A stretch of 64,000 bases of DNA from Afipia sp. GAS231. Its GTDB lineage: Bacteria > Pseudomonadota > Alphaproteobacteria > Rhizobiales > Xanthobacteraceae. Positions within the stretch are counted from its first letter, which is position 1, and the number at the start of each line of letters is the position of its first letter. Positions 17,262-25,384 of the stretch are shown here, one piece after another. The DNA lies in assembly GCF_900103365.1 (NCBI RefSeq), contig NZ_LT629703.1, positions 6,806,501 to 6,870,500 on the forward strand, read 5' to 3'. Under the pieces are notes generated by a model that worked only from the letters and a program-made list of their open reading frames with translations, was not told where the DNA came from and ran no database searches. Position numbers and translations under genes: made by a program.

Positions 17262-18077
17262 ATGAACGCTGTCACTTCAAACCAGACTTTTTCCAAAGGA
17301 AAAGTCCTCGTTGTGATGTCGGGGGCACATCTGCTCGAAATGCCGGACAATAAGGTCTATGCCACCGGCTACTACCTCAATGAACTCGCGACGCCGTTGC
17401 GCGCTCTGATCAAGGCCGGTTACACGCCTGTGTTCGCGAGTCCTAACGGGGATGCACCGACAATGGACGCGAGCTCGAACGATGCCAAATTCTTTGGCAA
17501 CGACAATGCGAAGCGTATGGAAACGCTCCGATTTATCGATAGCTTTGAAGGGCTGCGTCATCCCCTGAAACTCTCGGATGTCGCAGGTCAGACGCAGAGT
17601 TATGCAGCGGTCTTCGTACCCGGCGGTCATGCGCCGATGGTTGACCTCGTCAAAGACAAGGACCTCGGCAAGATCTTGCTGAGCTTCCATGAAACCAGGC
17701 GTCCGACGGCGCTGATCTGCCACGGGCCGATGGCGCTGTTGTCCACGCTTCCCCAGACGGAAACGTTCGACAAAGCCTTGAATGCCGGTGACATGGCTTC
17801 TCTTCCGGCCTTGGCGCAAGGTTGGCCCTATGCGGGTTACAAGATTGCCGTGTTCTCGAAAGCCGAAGAATTGCAAATCGAACATCCGCAGCTTGGTGGC
17901 CGCGCACCTTACTATAACGACGAGGCGCTGAAAGCCGCAGGGGCGCAAATCCAGAATGCGGAGTCGTGGAAGCCGAACGCTGTTGTCGACCGCGAAGTGA
18001 TTACAGGTCAGCAGCCCTTCTCGGACACGGCTTTCGCCGACGCCTTGATCGCTCAACTGGAAAAAGCTGGCAAATGA
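17262..18077 (+). CDS. DJ-1/PfpI-family protein (Hsp31-like)
   Basis: A 271-residue type 1 glutamine-amidotransferase-fold protein. ATG 17262 follows AAGGAG. The nucleophile elbow is ALICHGPMALL with Cys153 and His154, and a conserved Glu lies in LNELATPL near residue 41, giving the pattern of Hsp31/DJ-1 proteins that act as glyoxalase III or as chaperones. The sequence PGGHAPMVDL near 120 supports the Hsp31-like subgroup. Between an SDR and a tautomerase, it fits a reactive-carbonyl defence set, but substrate cannot be read from sequence. Confidence 0.85.
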   Translation: MNAVTSNQTFSKGKVLVVMSGAHLLEMPDNKVYATGYYLNELATPLRALIKAGYTPVFASPNGDAPTMDASSNDAKFFGNDNAKRMETLRFIDSFEGLRHPLKLSDVAGQTQSYAAVFVPGGHAPMVDLVKDKDLGKILLSFHETRRPTALICHGPMALLSTLPQTETFDKALNAGDMASLPALAQGWPYAGYKIAVFSKAEELQIEHPQLGGRAPYYNDEALKAAGAQIQNAESWKPNAVVDREVITGQQPFSDTAFADALIAQLEKAGK

Positions 18078-18091
18078 CGCCGGCCGTGAAG

Positions 18092-18123
18092 AGGCCTGGG
18101 GCTGCTTCGGCAGTCCCAGGCCT
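18092..18123 (+). terminator. Strong stem-loop after the DJ-1 gene
   Basis: AGGCCTGGG (18092-18100) pairs perfectly with CCCAGGCCT (18115-18123); the inner part CTGC-TTCG-GCAG extends it with a stable UUCG tetraloop. No T-run follows, so it may stabilise mRNA or slow transcription rather than end it. Confidence 0.55.
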
Positions 18124-18154
18124 TCAACCCAAACACCACTGATCGGATATTCCC

Positions 18155-18565
18155 ATGCCCTATCTGCAACTCGATGTTAACGGACACTATTCGTCTGACG
18201 ACAAGCGCCGTCTCGCGACCAAAATGAGCGAGACCTATGCGGAGATGATGTCGGTCGATATTCGACGGATCAGCGTCGCTGTCCGCGAATTAGGGGACGG
18301 CGGCGTCTGGCGCATCATCGAGGCCGGGACCGAGCCCGTGCCGGTATCCGTCATGATGCTGGACATTCGGCAAGGCCGTCCAGCCGAGTTGCGCATGGCC
18401 GTAGCGAAAGCGCTTTGCGCCCATGTCATCGAAATTCTGGGGCTGCGCGAAGACAGGCTCAACGTCGAGTTCACACAGCACAGCGGCGACGAGATGTATC
18501 ACCCGACCTTAGGCGGCTACAGCCCGGAGTGGCGGCCGGACGAGGTGTCCGGAAAGGCCGAGTAA
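18155..18565 (+). CDS. Tautomerase-superfamily protein
   Basis: A 136-residue protein starting MPYLQLDVNG; removal of the initiator Met exposes Pro1, the catalytic base of the 4-oxalocrotonate tautomerase/MIF superfamily. Length and the two beta-alpha-beta halves (residues 2-60 and 60-125) fit the larger trimeric members. ISVAVRELGDGGVWRI and LNVEFTQHSGDEMYHP are the core strands. These enzymes tautomerise or dehalogenate small keto acids. It is the third gene in the GlxA-SDR-DJ-1 neighbourhood; its substrate is unknown. Confidence 0.75.
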   Translation: MPYLQLDVNGHYSSDDKRRLATKMSETYAEMMSVDIRRISVAVRELGDGGVWRIIEAGTEPVPVSVMMLDIRQGRPAELRMAVAKALCAHVIEILGLREDRLNVEFTQHSGDEMYHPTLGGYSPEWRPDEVSGKAE

Positions 18566-18669
18566 GGCGACCACTCAGAAAGGCGGTTGGCACTGCGTGT
18601 CATCGAACCGGGGCTGGCGCACTCGTTCTGTGCTCCGGATCGCGGGGCCGCTGGCCGCATGGAGGCTGT

Positions 18670-18743
18670 TGGCTGGGGAACTAGGATTCGAACCTAGACA
18701 AACAGAGTCAGAGTCTGTTGTGCTACCGTTACACCATTCCCCA
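18670..18743 (-). tRNA. tRNA-Gln (anticodon CUG)
   Basis: Reading the minus strand, the 74-nt sequence folds as a full cloverleaf: acceptor TGGGGAA pairing with TTCCCCA, anticodon stem ACAGA/TCTGT with loop CTCTGAC and anticodon CTG, and T-arm with GGTTCGAATCC. The terminal CCA is encoded (18670-18672 on the plus strand read TGG). It stands alone between the tautomerase and a methyltransferase-fold gene. Confidence 0.96.
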
Positions 18744-18945
18744 ATAATTGCTCAACGATATCAACAAGTTAGGAAGTCGTTCGGGCAATGGTCCGCGGCC
18801 GGATCAGGCCTAGCCAGCGAACTGGCGCCCTTCTACCCGCTACCTCCCGCTCTTGGCAAGCGCGCAGGGATGGGCTTGGTGCAAGGGGGCCCGGCAAATC
18901 CGCCGTTTTTCGTCGCGCGGCCGGGCGACCGTCAGGGCTGGGAAG

Positions 18946-19662
18946 ATGAGCCGTTCGTTCGAAGAGCTGGATTTCCGCCCGACGCCGATGGGCGCGCTCA
19001 GCCTGCGGCGGCGCCGGTCGCCTTCGTCGGGCATCGACGTCTACGAAATCAAGCTCGGCGACGAATACCTGATGTCGAGCCAGTTCACCGCCGCCGAGAT
19101 CGAATTGGCGCGGCTGGGGCTGGCGGCATTGACGCGCGCCGACCTCGATGTCGTCGTCGGCGGCCTCGGGCTCGGCTATACCGCGCAAGCCGTGCTCGAA
19201 CATTCCAGCGTGCGGTCGCTGGTCGTGGTCGATGCGCTGCCCGAAGTGATCGAATGGCATGAGCAGGGCCTGCTGCCGCTCGGCAGGCAACTGACCGGCG
19301 ACCCGCGCTGTCGTCTCGTTCATGGCGACTTCTTCGCGATGACGCAGTCCACCGACGGTTACGATCCCCAAACGCCGCGCCGCCGCTTCGATGCGCTGCT
19401 GGTTGATATCGACCACTCGCCGACAAAGCTGCTGCACCCGCGCCACGCCGCGCTGTACGCGAGGGAGGGGCTCTCGCGGCTGGCCGAACATCTGCATCCC
19501 GGCGGCGTGTTTGCGCTGTGGTCGAACGATCCACCGGATGAAGCGTTCGAACGCGTGCTGAAGGACGTCTTCGCAACCACGGTTGCACACGTCGTGACGT
19601 TCGACGATCTGGCGGGGGAACACATCGCCACCAACACGGTCTATGTTGCCCAAAAAGCCTGA
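18946..19662 (+). CDS. Spermidine-synthase-like protein
   Basis: A 238-residue Rossmann-fold protein of the spermidine synthase/methyltransferase superfamily. ATG 18946 follows GGGAAG; an open frame extends upstream without start support. It has the nucleotide-binding VVVGGLGLGYTAQAVLEH (about residues 72-89), an acidic strand end LVVVDALPEVIEW, GDFFAM, and the DALLVDIDHSP motif where spermidine synthases keep their catalytic Asp. It is shorter than true SpeE and lacks the N-terminal strand domain, so polyamine synthesis is uncertain. Confidence 0.75.
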   Translation: MSRSFEELDFRPTPMGALSLRRRRSPSSGIDVYEIKLGDEYLMSSQFTAAEIELARLGLAALTRADLDVVVGGLGLGYTAQAVLEHSSVRSLVVVDALPEVIEWHEQGLLPLGRQLTGDPRCRLVHGDFFAMTQSTDGYDPQTPRRRFDALLVDIDHSPTKLLHPRHAALYAREGLSRLAEHLHPGGVFALWSNDPPDEAFERVLKDVFATTVAHVVTFDDLAGEHIATNTVYVAQKA

Positions 19663-19838
19663 AGGGCCATCCGACTAATTGCCGCGTGCGAGGACGCCGC
19701 CGCAACTTGCCCATGCTATCAGGCCATGCGATGCTGACCGCGCTGAAAAACAGGGAAAGCGATGGGCCGTCGTGCCCCAAGCTTATCCAGAGCTCTCAAG
19801 AGCCACACACCGGGCGGTACCTCCAGGAGATTCTCAAA

Positions 19839-21095
19839 ATGGCATTCAAACATATCGCTGGATTGATTTCGGCTGCCGCCATCTCGGTCGCGCTGGCAGG
19901 CGCGGCTTCGGCGCAGGACAAGACCGTCAAGATCGGCATGATCCTCCCCCTCAGCGGCAACGCCGCCAGCGCCGGCACGCATGGCAAGGCCGCGATCGAA
20001 ACCGCGGTCGAGATCATCAACACCGGCGGTGCCGGTCTCGGCAATCTGCCGCTCACCAACAATGCAGGCCTCAAGGGCCTCGGCGGCGCCAAGGTCGAGG
20101 TCGTGTTCGCCGACAATCAGGGCAGCCCCGCCGTCGGCCAGAATCAGGCGCTTCGTCTGATCACCGAAGAAAAAGTGGTTGCACTGGCTGGCGCCTATCA
20201 GTCCGGCATCACGCTGACCGCAAGTGCGATCGCCGAGAAATACGGCATTCCCTTCGTCAACGGCGAGTCGGTTGCTGCCAACCTGACCGAGCGCGGCTTC
20301 AAATGGTTCTTCCGCGTGACGCCGGTGGCGTCGGATTTCGCCAAGATCTATCTTGAATTTCTCAAGGACATGAAGGCCGGCGGCATCAAGACCGACAATG
20401 TCGCGATCGTCCACGAGAATACCGAGTACGGCACTTCGGTCGCGAGCGTCATCTCCTCGGTCTTCAAGGACAACGGCCTCGCCATCGCGCTGGATATTCC
20501 CTATGCCGCCAACACCACCGACGTGCAGAGCCAGGTGTTGCAGCTCAAGGACAAGAAGCCGGATGTGGTGATCATGGTCAGCTACACATCGGATGCGATC
20601 CTGTACGCCAAGACCATGCAGGCGCTGGACTACAAGCCGCCGATGATCATCGCCGACAATTCCGGCTTCTCCGATCCGTCGTTCATCAAGACCGCCGGAA
20701 AGTTGACGCAGGGACTGTTCAATCGGTCGTCGTTCGCGATCGGGGCGCCGGGAACGCCGACCTACCTGATCAACGAGCTGTACAAGAAGAAGAGCGGCGG
20801 TGACGATCTCGACGACACCGCGGCGCGCGAGATGCAGGGCTTCTTCGTGCTGGTCGAGGCGATCGACCGCGCCGGTTCGACCGAGCCCGCCAAGATCCAG
20901 GCGGCGCTGAAGGCCACCGACCTCAAGCCCGATCAATTGATCATGGGCTACAAGGGCGTGAAGTTCGACGACAAGGGCCAGAACGTGCTGGCCGCGGGCC
21001 TGGTGATCCAGCTGCAGGACGGCGAGAACTACACGCCGGTCTGGCCGAACCAACTGGCCAAGACCGCTCCGGTTTTTCCGTTCAAGGGTTGGTAA
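19839..21095 (+). CDS. Branched-chain amino-acid-type ABC transporter, substrate-binding protein
   Basis: A 418-residue periplasmic binding protein (Peripla_BP_6/LivK type). ATG 19839 follows CAGGAGA and begins a Sec signal peptide ending GAASAQ. Mature features are KIGMILPLSGNAASAG, VEVVFADNQGSP, and NGESVAANLTERGFKWFFRVTP. It delivers a substrate to the permeases and ATPases encoded downstream. Substrate in this HAAT family ranges from Leu/Ile/Val to amides, urea and aromatic acids, and cannot be fixed here. Confidence 0.88.
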   Translation: MAFKHIAGLISAAAISVALAGAASAQDKTVKIGMILPLSGNAASAGTHGKAAIETAVEIINTGGAGLGNLPLTNNAGLKGLGGAKVEVVFADNQGSPAVGQNQALRLITEEKVVALAGAYQSGITLTASAIAEKYGIPFVNGESVAANLTERGFKWFFRVTPVASDFAKIYLEFLKDMKAGGIKTDNVAIVHENTEYGTSVASVISSVFKDNGLAIALDIPYAANTTDVQSQVLQLKDKKPDVVIMVSYTSDAILYAKTMQALDYKPPMIIADNSGFSDPSFIKTAGKLTQGLFNRSSFAIGAPGTPTYLINELYKKKSGGDDLDDTAAREMQGFFVLVEAIDRAGSTEPAKIQAALKATDLKPDQLIMGYKGVKFDDKGQNVLAAGLVIQLQDGENYTPVWPNQLAKTAPVFPFKGW

Positions 21096-21102
21096 GGTCA
21101 TG

Positions 21103-21126
21103 AGGCCGGCACCTCAGCGCCGGCCT
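21103..21126 (+). other. Intercistronic stem-loop after the binding-protein gene
   Basis: AGGCCGGC and GCCGGCCT form a perfect eight-base-pair stem around an eight-base loop, starting seven bases after the stop codon. No T-run follows. Such hairpins between a binding-protein gene and its permease genes commonly protect the upstream mRNA and keep binding protein in excess. Confidence 0.6.
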
Positions 21127-21178
21127 TGTCTATCCCGTTGCGCCGTGATCGCCAGAGTCCAACCGGCAAGCCGCTGAC

Positions 21179-22042
21179 ATGTCCTCCATTCTCGTTCAGG
21201 TGATCGTCGGTGGCCTGTTGCTCGGCGCGGTCTACGCGCTGTTTTCATCCGGCCTCACGCTGATCTGGGGCATGATGAACATCGTCAATTTCGCGCATGG
21301 CGATTTCGTCATGCTCGGAATGTACACGGCCTTCGTGGTCTGGACGCTGCTCGGCGTCGGGCCGCTGGCCGGCGTGCCGATCGCAGCCCTGGTGCTGGCG
21401 ACGGTCGGGATCGTGGTCTATTTCGGGCTGATCCGCAGCGTGATGAAGGGGCCGATGCTGGCCCAGATTCTCGTCACCTTCGGGCTGGCGCTGTTGCTGC
21501 GCTATTCGGTGTTCTGGGCGTTCGGCGCCAACTTCCTCACTTTGCCGGGAGATCTGGTCGGCGGCACCTATGACGTGCTCGGCATCAAGTTGCAGGCTTC
21601 GCGTCTTCTGGCCGGCGTCGTCGCGTTGCTGGTGACGCTTGGACTGCATCTCTTGCTGACGCGCACCTCGTTGGGATCGAAGATGCTCGCGGTTTCCGAG
21701 GATGCCACCGCGGCGCAACTGATGGGCATTCGCCCTGACAGCATGCAGGCGATCGCCTGGGCGATCGCGGCCGGCGCAACGGGCCTGGCTGGCGCGCTGA
21801 TCGCGACCTTCTTCTATATTGCGCCGACCGTCGGCGAGACGCTTGGCATCGTCGCCTTCGTCACGGTGTCGCTCGGCGGTTTCGGCAGCGTGCCGGGCGC
21901 GTTGGTCGCGGGGCTGCTGATCGGCGTCATCGAATCCGTGTCGGCCTATTTGATCGGCGGGATCTACAAGGACATCGTGGTGTATTCGCTGTTCCTGTGT
22001 TTCCTCTGGTTCAGGCCGCAAGGCTTGATGGGCAAGATGTGA
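21179..22042 (+). CDS. livH: Branched-chain amino-acid-type ABC transporter permease (LivH)
   Basis: A 287-residue inner-membrane permease with about eight hydrophobic segments. The motif SSGLTLIWGMMNIVNFAHGDFVMLG (here at residues about 22-45) is diagnostic for LivH proteins, as is GSVPGALVAGLLIGVIES near the C-terminus, which contains the coupling region. Its TGA shares one base with the next gene's ATG, so the two permeases are translationally coupled and form a heterodimer. Confidence 0.92.
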   Translation: MSSILVQVIVGGLLLGAVYALFSSGLTLIWGMMNIVNFAHGDFVMLGMYTAFVVWTLLGVGPLAGVPIAALVLATVGIVVYFGLIRSVMKGPMLAQILVTFGLALLLRYSVFWAFGANFLTLPGDLVGGTYDVLGIKLQASRLLAGVVALLVTLGLHLLLTRTSLGSKMLAVSEDATAAQLMGIRPDSMQAIAWAIAAGATGLAGALIATFFYIAPTVGETLGIVAFVTVSLGGFGSVPGALVAGLLIGVIESVSAYLIGGIYKDIVVYSLFLCFLWFRPQGLMGKM

Positions 22043-23031
22043 TGCGGCGCTTCTTCTGGCCCTCGGTCGCGCTCGCGCTCGTCATCCTCTATCCGCTGGT
22101 GTTCACGACGCCGTTCCAGCAGCGGCTCGGCGCGCTGATCCTGCTCTATGCGATCGCGGCCTCGGCCTGGAACATCATCGGCGGTTACGCCGGGCAGGTA
22201 TCGGTCGGCCATGTCGTGTTCTTTGGCTGCGGCGCCTACGCCTCGATGGCGGCGTATTCGCATTTCGGATTACCGCCGCTGGTCGGCATCCCCGCCGGCA
22301 TCATCTTCAGCGTGGCGATTGCCGCCGTGGTCGGTGTTCCGACGCTGCGGCTGTCCGGCCATTATTTCAGCATGGCGACGATCGCGGTCGCCGAGCTCGC
22401 GCGCCTGATCGTGACCAACACCGATTATCTCGGCGCCGCCGTCGGCCTCAGCGGTCCGACCGTGCCGCGCACGGTGTTGGATCTCTCCTTCATCTCGGCG
22501 TTGCCTTATTACTACCTGTTCCTGTCGGTTCTCCTGATCACGCTCGGCATCACCTGGTGGATGACCAACAGCCGGATGGGATTTTACCTGCGCGCGATCA
22601 AGGACTCCGAACGCGCGGCGCGTTCGCTCGGTGCGCCGGCGAGCCGGACCAAGCTTTACGCCTATATGCTGAGCGCGGGGCTCACCAGCGTGGCCGGTGC
22701 GCTCTATTCGATGATGTTCGGCTTCGTCGATCCGGAGTCCGGCCTCGGCATTCTGATCTCGGTGAAGATGCTGATCATGGCGGCGCTTGGCGGCGCCGGT
22801 CTGCTGTTCGGTCCGCTGGTCGGCGCCGCGATCCTGGTGCCGCTGGAGGAAATCTCCAACAATCTGCTCGGCGGCAAGGGCGCAGGCCTCACCTTCGTGG
22901 TCTACGGCGCCATCATCGTGATCATCGCCCGGTTCCAGCCCGGCGGCATTCTGGCGCTGATCAACCGTCTCTGGGCCAAACGCAAGCCTGCCGAGAAGCC
23001 GGTCGTGCAGGGAGCACCCCATGCTTCTTGA
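22042..23031 (+). CDS. livM: Branched-chain amino-acid-type ABC transporter permease (LivM)
   Basis: A 329-residue permease starting at ATG 22042, overlapping the livH stop by one base. It contains NIIGGYAGQVSVGHVVFFGCG (family motif near residue 45), TNSRMGFYLRAIKDSERAARSLG, the cytoplasmic coupling loop, and GLLFGPLVGAAILVPLEE. It partners LivH in the membrane pore. The gene overlaps the next ATPase gene by 11 bp. Confidence 0.92.
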   Translation: MRRFFWPSVALALVILYPLVFTTPFQQRLGALILLYAIAASAWNIIGGYAGQVSVGHVVFFGCGAYASMAAYSHFGLPPLVGIPAGIIFSVAIAAVVGVPTLRLSGHYFSMATIAVAELARLIVTNTDYLGAAVGLSGPTVPRTVLDLSFISALPYYYLFLSVLLITLGITWWMTNSRMGFYLRAIKDSERAARSLGAPASRTKLYAYMLSAGLTSVAGALYSMMFGFVDPESGLGILISVKMLIMAALGGAGLLFGPLVGAAILVPLEEISNNLLGGKGAGLTFVVYGAIIVIIARFQPGGILALINRLWAKRKPAEKPVVQGAPHAS

Positions 23032-23788
23032 AGCCCGAGACATCACCAAAGCCTTCGGCAGTTTCAAGGCGGTCGACGCCGCCAGCGTCACGCTGGAGCA
23101 GGGCGATATTCTCGGCCTGATCGGTCCCAACGGCGCCGGCAAGTCGACCTTGTTCAACTGCCTGACCGGCGATCTGGTTTCGACCTCGGGTCGCGTGCTG
23201 TTCGAGGGCCACGACATCACCACGATGACGCCGGAAGCGCGGGCGCAGCTCGGGCTGGCGCGCACCTTCCAGGTGCCGCAGACGTTTGAAGGCATGACGG
23301 TGCTGGAGAACGTGATGATCGGCGCGTTCCTGCGCACGCCGCATCGCGCGGAAGCGGAGAGGAAGGCGCGCGCCGTGCTGGAGCGCGTCGGCATGGTCAA
23401 ATTAGCGGATGCGCCGGCCCGTTCGCTCGGCACGCCCGGCCGCAAGCGGCTGGAGATCGCGCGCGCGCTCGCCACCGAACCAAAAGTTCTGCTGCTCGAC
23501 GAAGCCATGGCCGGCCTGACCCAGAGCGAGGTGCGGCTTGCGATCGACCTGGTGCGCGACATCCACCGCTCCGGCATCACGCTGGTGATCGTCGAACACA
23601 TCATGGAAGTGATCATGTCGCTGGCGAGCCGCGTCGTGGTGTTCCACCAGGGCAAGGAAATCGCCCGCGGCAGCCCGCGCGAGGTCACCGCCAATCCGGC
23701 CGTGATCGCGGCCTATCTCGGCACCCGCGCCGCCAAGGCCGCTGCCGGTCATACGCCGGTCGAGCTGATGGGCGGACCGGCGACATGA
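23021..23788 (+). CDS. livG: Branched-chain amino-acid-type ABC transporter ATPase (LivG)
   Basis: A 255-residue ATPase with Walker A GPNGAGKST (Lys41), Q-loop in RTFQVPQTFE, Walker B VLLLDEAMAGL (Asp160, Glu161) and switch His in IVEHIME. It energises the LivH/LivM pore with LivF. The signature motif is unusual: where LSGGQ or LPYGQ is expected the sequence reads SLGTPGRKRLEIARAL (residues 135-150). Length and the remaining motifs are normal. Confidence 0.9.
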   Translation: MLLEARDITKAFGSFKAVDAASVTLEQGDILGLIGPNGAGKSTLFNCLTGDLVSTSGRVLFEGHDITTMTPEARAQLGLARTFQVPQTFEGMTVLENVMIGAFLRTPHRAEAERKARAVLERVGMVKLADAPARSLGTPGRKRLEIARALATEPKVLLLDEAMAGLTQSEVRLAIDLVRDIHRSGITLVIVEHIMEVIMSLASRVVVFHQGKEIARGSPREVTANPAVIAAYLGTRAAKAAAGHTPVELMGGPAT

Positions 23789-24501
23789 CCGGGCCGCTGC
23801 TTTCCATCCAGCATCTCGAAGTCCGCTACGGCGACCTGATCGGCGTCTCCGATGTGTCGCTCGACGTGCCCGAGGGCAGCGTGGTGGCACTGCTCGGCTC
23901 CAATGGCGGCGGCAAAACCACGGTGCTCAACGCCATCGCCGGACTGATTCCTGTCCATGCCGGGTCGATCCGCTTTGGCGGCGAGGAGATCGGCGGGCAG
24001 ACGGCGTTTGCGATCGTGCGCAAGCGGCTGGCGCTGTCGCCGGAGGGCTGGCGGCTGTTCGTGCAGCAGAGCGTCGAGAACAATCTGCTGCTCGGCGCGA
24101 CTCCGCTACGCGACAAGGCGCGCAAGGCTGTGCTGCTGGAACGCGTCTACGAAGTATTTCCGAAACTGAAAGAGCGCCGCAACCAGCGCGCCGGCACCAT
24201 GTCCGGCGGCGAGCGCCAGATGCTGGCGGTCGGCCGCGCCCTGATGAGCGATCCAAAACTGCTGATGCTGGACGAGCCGTCGCTGGGCCTGGCGCCGGCC
24301 GTCGTGGAATCGATGTACGACACATTTCAGCGGCTGCACCGGGAAGGGCTGACCATCCTGCTTGCCGAACAGTCGATCGAACTGGCGCTGGAAGTCTCGG
24401 ATTTCGCCACCGTGCTGCAAGTCGGCAAGAGCGTGCTGTCCGGCACGGCAGCCGCGCTGGCGCAAGATCCGCAGGTGCAGAAGGCGTATTTGGGCGCGTG
24501 A
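23785..24501 (+). CDS. livF: Branched-chain amino-acid-type ABC transporter ATPase (LivF)
   Basis: A 238-residue ATPase with Walker A GSNGGGKTT, signature TMSGGERQMLAVGRAL, Walker B LLMLDEPSLGLAP and the switch region LLAEQSIE, where LivF proteins have Gln in place of His. Its ATG overlaps the livG stop (ATGA). It is the last gene of the five-gene transporter operon; a double-hairpin repeat follows. Confidence 0.92.
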   Translation: MTGPLLSIQHLEVRYGDLIGVSDVSLDVPEGSVVALLGSNGGGKTTVLNAIAGLIPVHAGSIRFGGEEIGGQTAFAIVRKRLALSPEGWRLFVQQSVENNLLLGATPLRDKARKAVLLERVYEVFPKLKERRNQRAGTMSGGERQMLAVGRALMSDPKLLMLDEPSLGLAPAVVESMYDTFQRLHREGLTILLAEQSIELALEVSDFATVLQVGKSVLSGTAAALAQDPQVQKAYLGA

Positions 24502-24506
24502 CGCTG

Positions 24507-24584
24507 CGTAGGGCGGATTAGCGAAGCGTAATCCGCCGTTGCGACAAAATTGGTGGGTTACGGTTTCGCCTAACCCACCCTACG
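24507..24584. repeat. Double-hairpin palindromic repeat between converging genes
   Basis: The ends CGTAGGG and CCCTACG are inverted. Inside are two hairpins, GGCGGATTA/TAATCCGCC and GGTGGGTTA/TAACCCACC. The element lies just after livF and overlaps the last bases of the converging TetR gene, including its TAG stop, so it may end transcription from both sides. This pattern is known to me as a common intergenic element in Bradyrhizobium. Confidence 0.6.
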
Positions 24585-25230
24585 ATTTCATCTCGGCTTC
24601 AAGCAGCAGCAACAAACATCCGCTCAACCGCTCCTTCAACTCCGCATCCCGCAGCGACAACGGTCCGGGATCGTTGAGGATGGCGTTGACCAGCGTGCCG
24701 AGCACGACCTGAAAACCGAAAGCGATGGCGCTGCTCTTGGCGGCGCGGCGACCCTTGCCCATGGCCGGCAGCAGGAGAGGGATCGCGCGTTCGGTGTTGG
24801 CGCGTGCCAGCGCCTTGAACGGGCTCCAACTGTCCGGCCGGTTGTCGTCATGTTGCAACGCTGCGCGCAGCACGCCCTCATGCGCGCGCATCCAGCCGAT
24901 GATGCCGCCAACCACCTGGCGGCAAAGGGCTGCGAGGCCGGCGTCATCAGGCGCGGCAACGGCCATTTCCGACACCCGCCGCTCGCCATCGCGCGCGGCC
25001 AGCGCCATCAACGCGTTGAAGTAGGCATCCTTGCTCTCGAACCGGCTGTAGAAGGCCCCGACGGTGGCGCCGACCTGCCGGCACAGCGCTTCGATCGACA
25101 ATTCCGCGAGGCTGTGGCGGCAGAGCATCTCCGCGCCGGCCTCGAGAAGCGCCGCCGTGGTCTCGCGGCTGCGCTTCTGGCGCGACGGGGTGACGCCGGG
25201 CAGGTCCAGTTCGGCCGATCGGGACGGCAT
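24580..25230 (-). CDS. TetR-family regulator next to sulfatase
   Basis: A 216-residue TetR regulator with HTH at residues about 17-60 (TTAALLEAGAEML, then LSIEALCRQVGATVGAFYSRF). ATG 25230 gives a family-like N-terminus (PSRSAELDLPG); an open frame runs 30 codons further upstream across the palindrome at 25260-25281 and is not supported. It is divergent from the sulfatase gene, which it may repress through that palindrome. The stop codon falls inside the repeat at 24507-24584. Confidence 0.82.
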   Translation of the reverse strand: MPSRSAELDLPGVTPSRQKRSRETTAALLEAGAEMLCRHSLAELSIEALCRQVGATVGAFYSRFESKDAYFNALMALAARDGERRVSEMAVAAPDDAGLAALCRQVVGGIIGWMRAHEGVLRAALQHDDNRPDSWSPFKALARANTERAIPLLLPAMGKGRRAAKSSAIAFGFQVVLGTLVNAILNDPGPLSLRDAELKERLSGCLLLLLEAEMKS

Positions 25231-25259
25231 CGGGATGTTGCATCTCCGCGCGAAATATC

Positions 25260-25281
25260 CATAATGATAATTCGGATTATG
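25260..25281. promoter_or_regulatory. Candidate TetR operator upstream of sulfatase
   Basis: CATAAT-N10-ATTATG, a perfect six-base inverted repeat in an AT-rich patch inside the TetR/sulfatase divergent gap, 30 bp from the TetR start. The local drop in GC also suggests a promoter here. Confidence 0.5.
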
Positions 25282-25384
25282 ATTTATGGCAAGTCGCCGG
25301 GATATGTTCGCAGGCGGCATGGCGTGACCTCAAGGCGGAAACCGGCGGGATCAACCGCGGTCGCGGATGCAACGGGAGCAAGGC

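Noticed and set aside
18670..18743. tRNA-Gln as an attachment site of an integrated element
   Set aside because: I see no direct repeat of the tRNA 3' end nearby and no integrase gene on either side.
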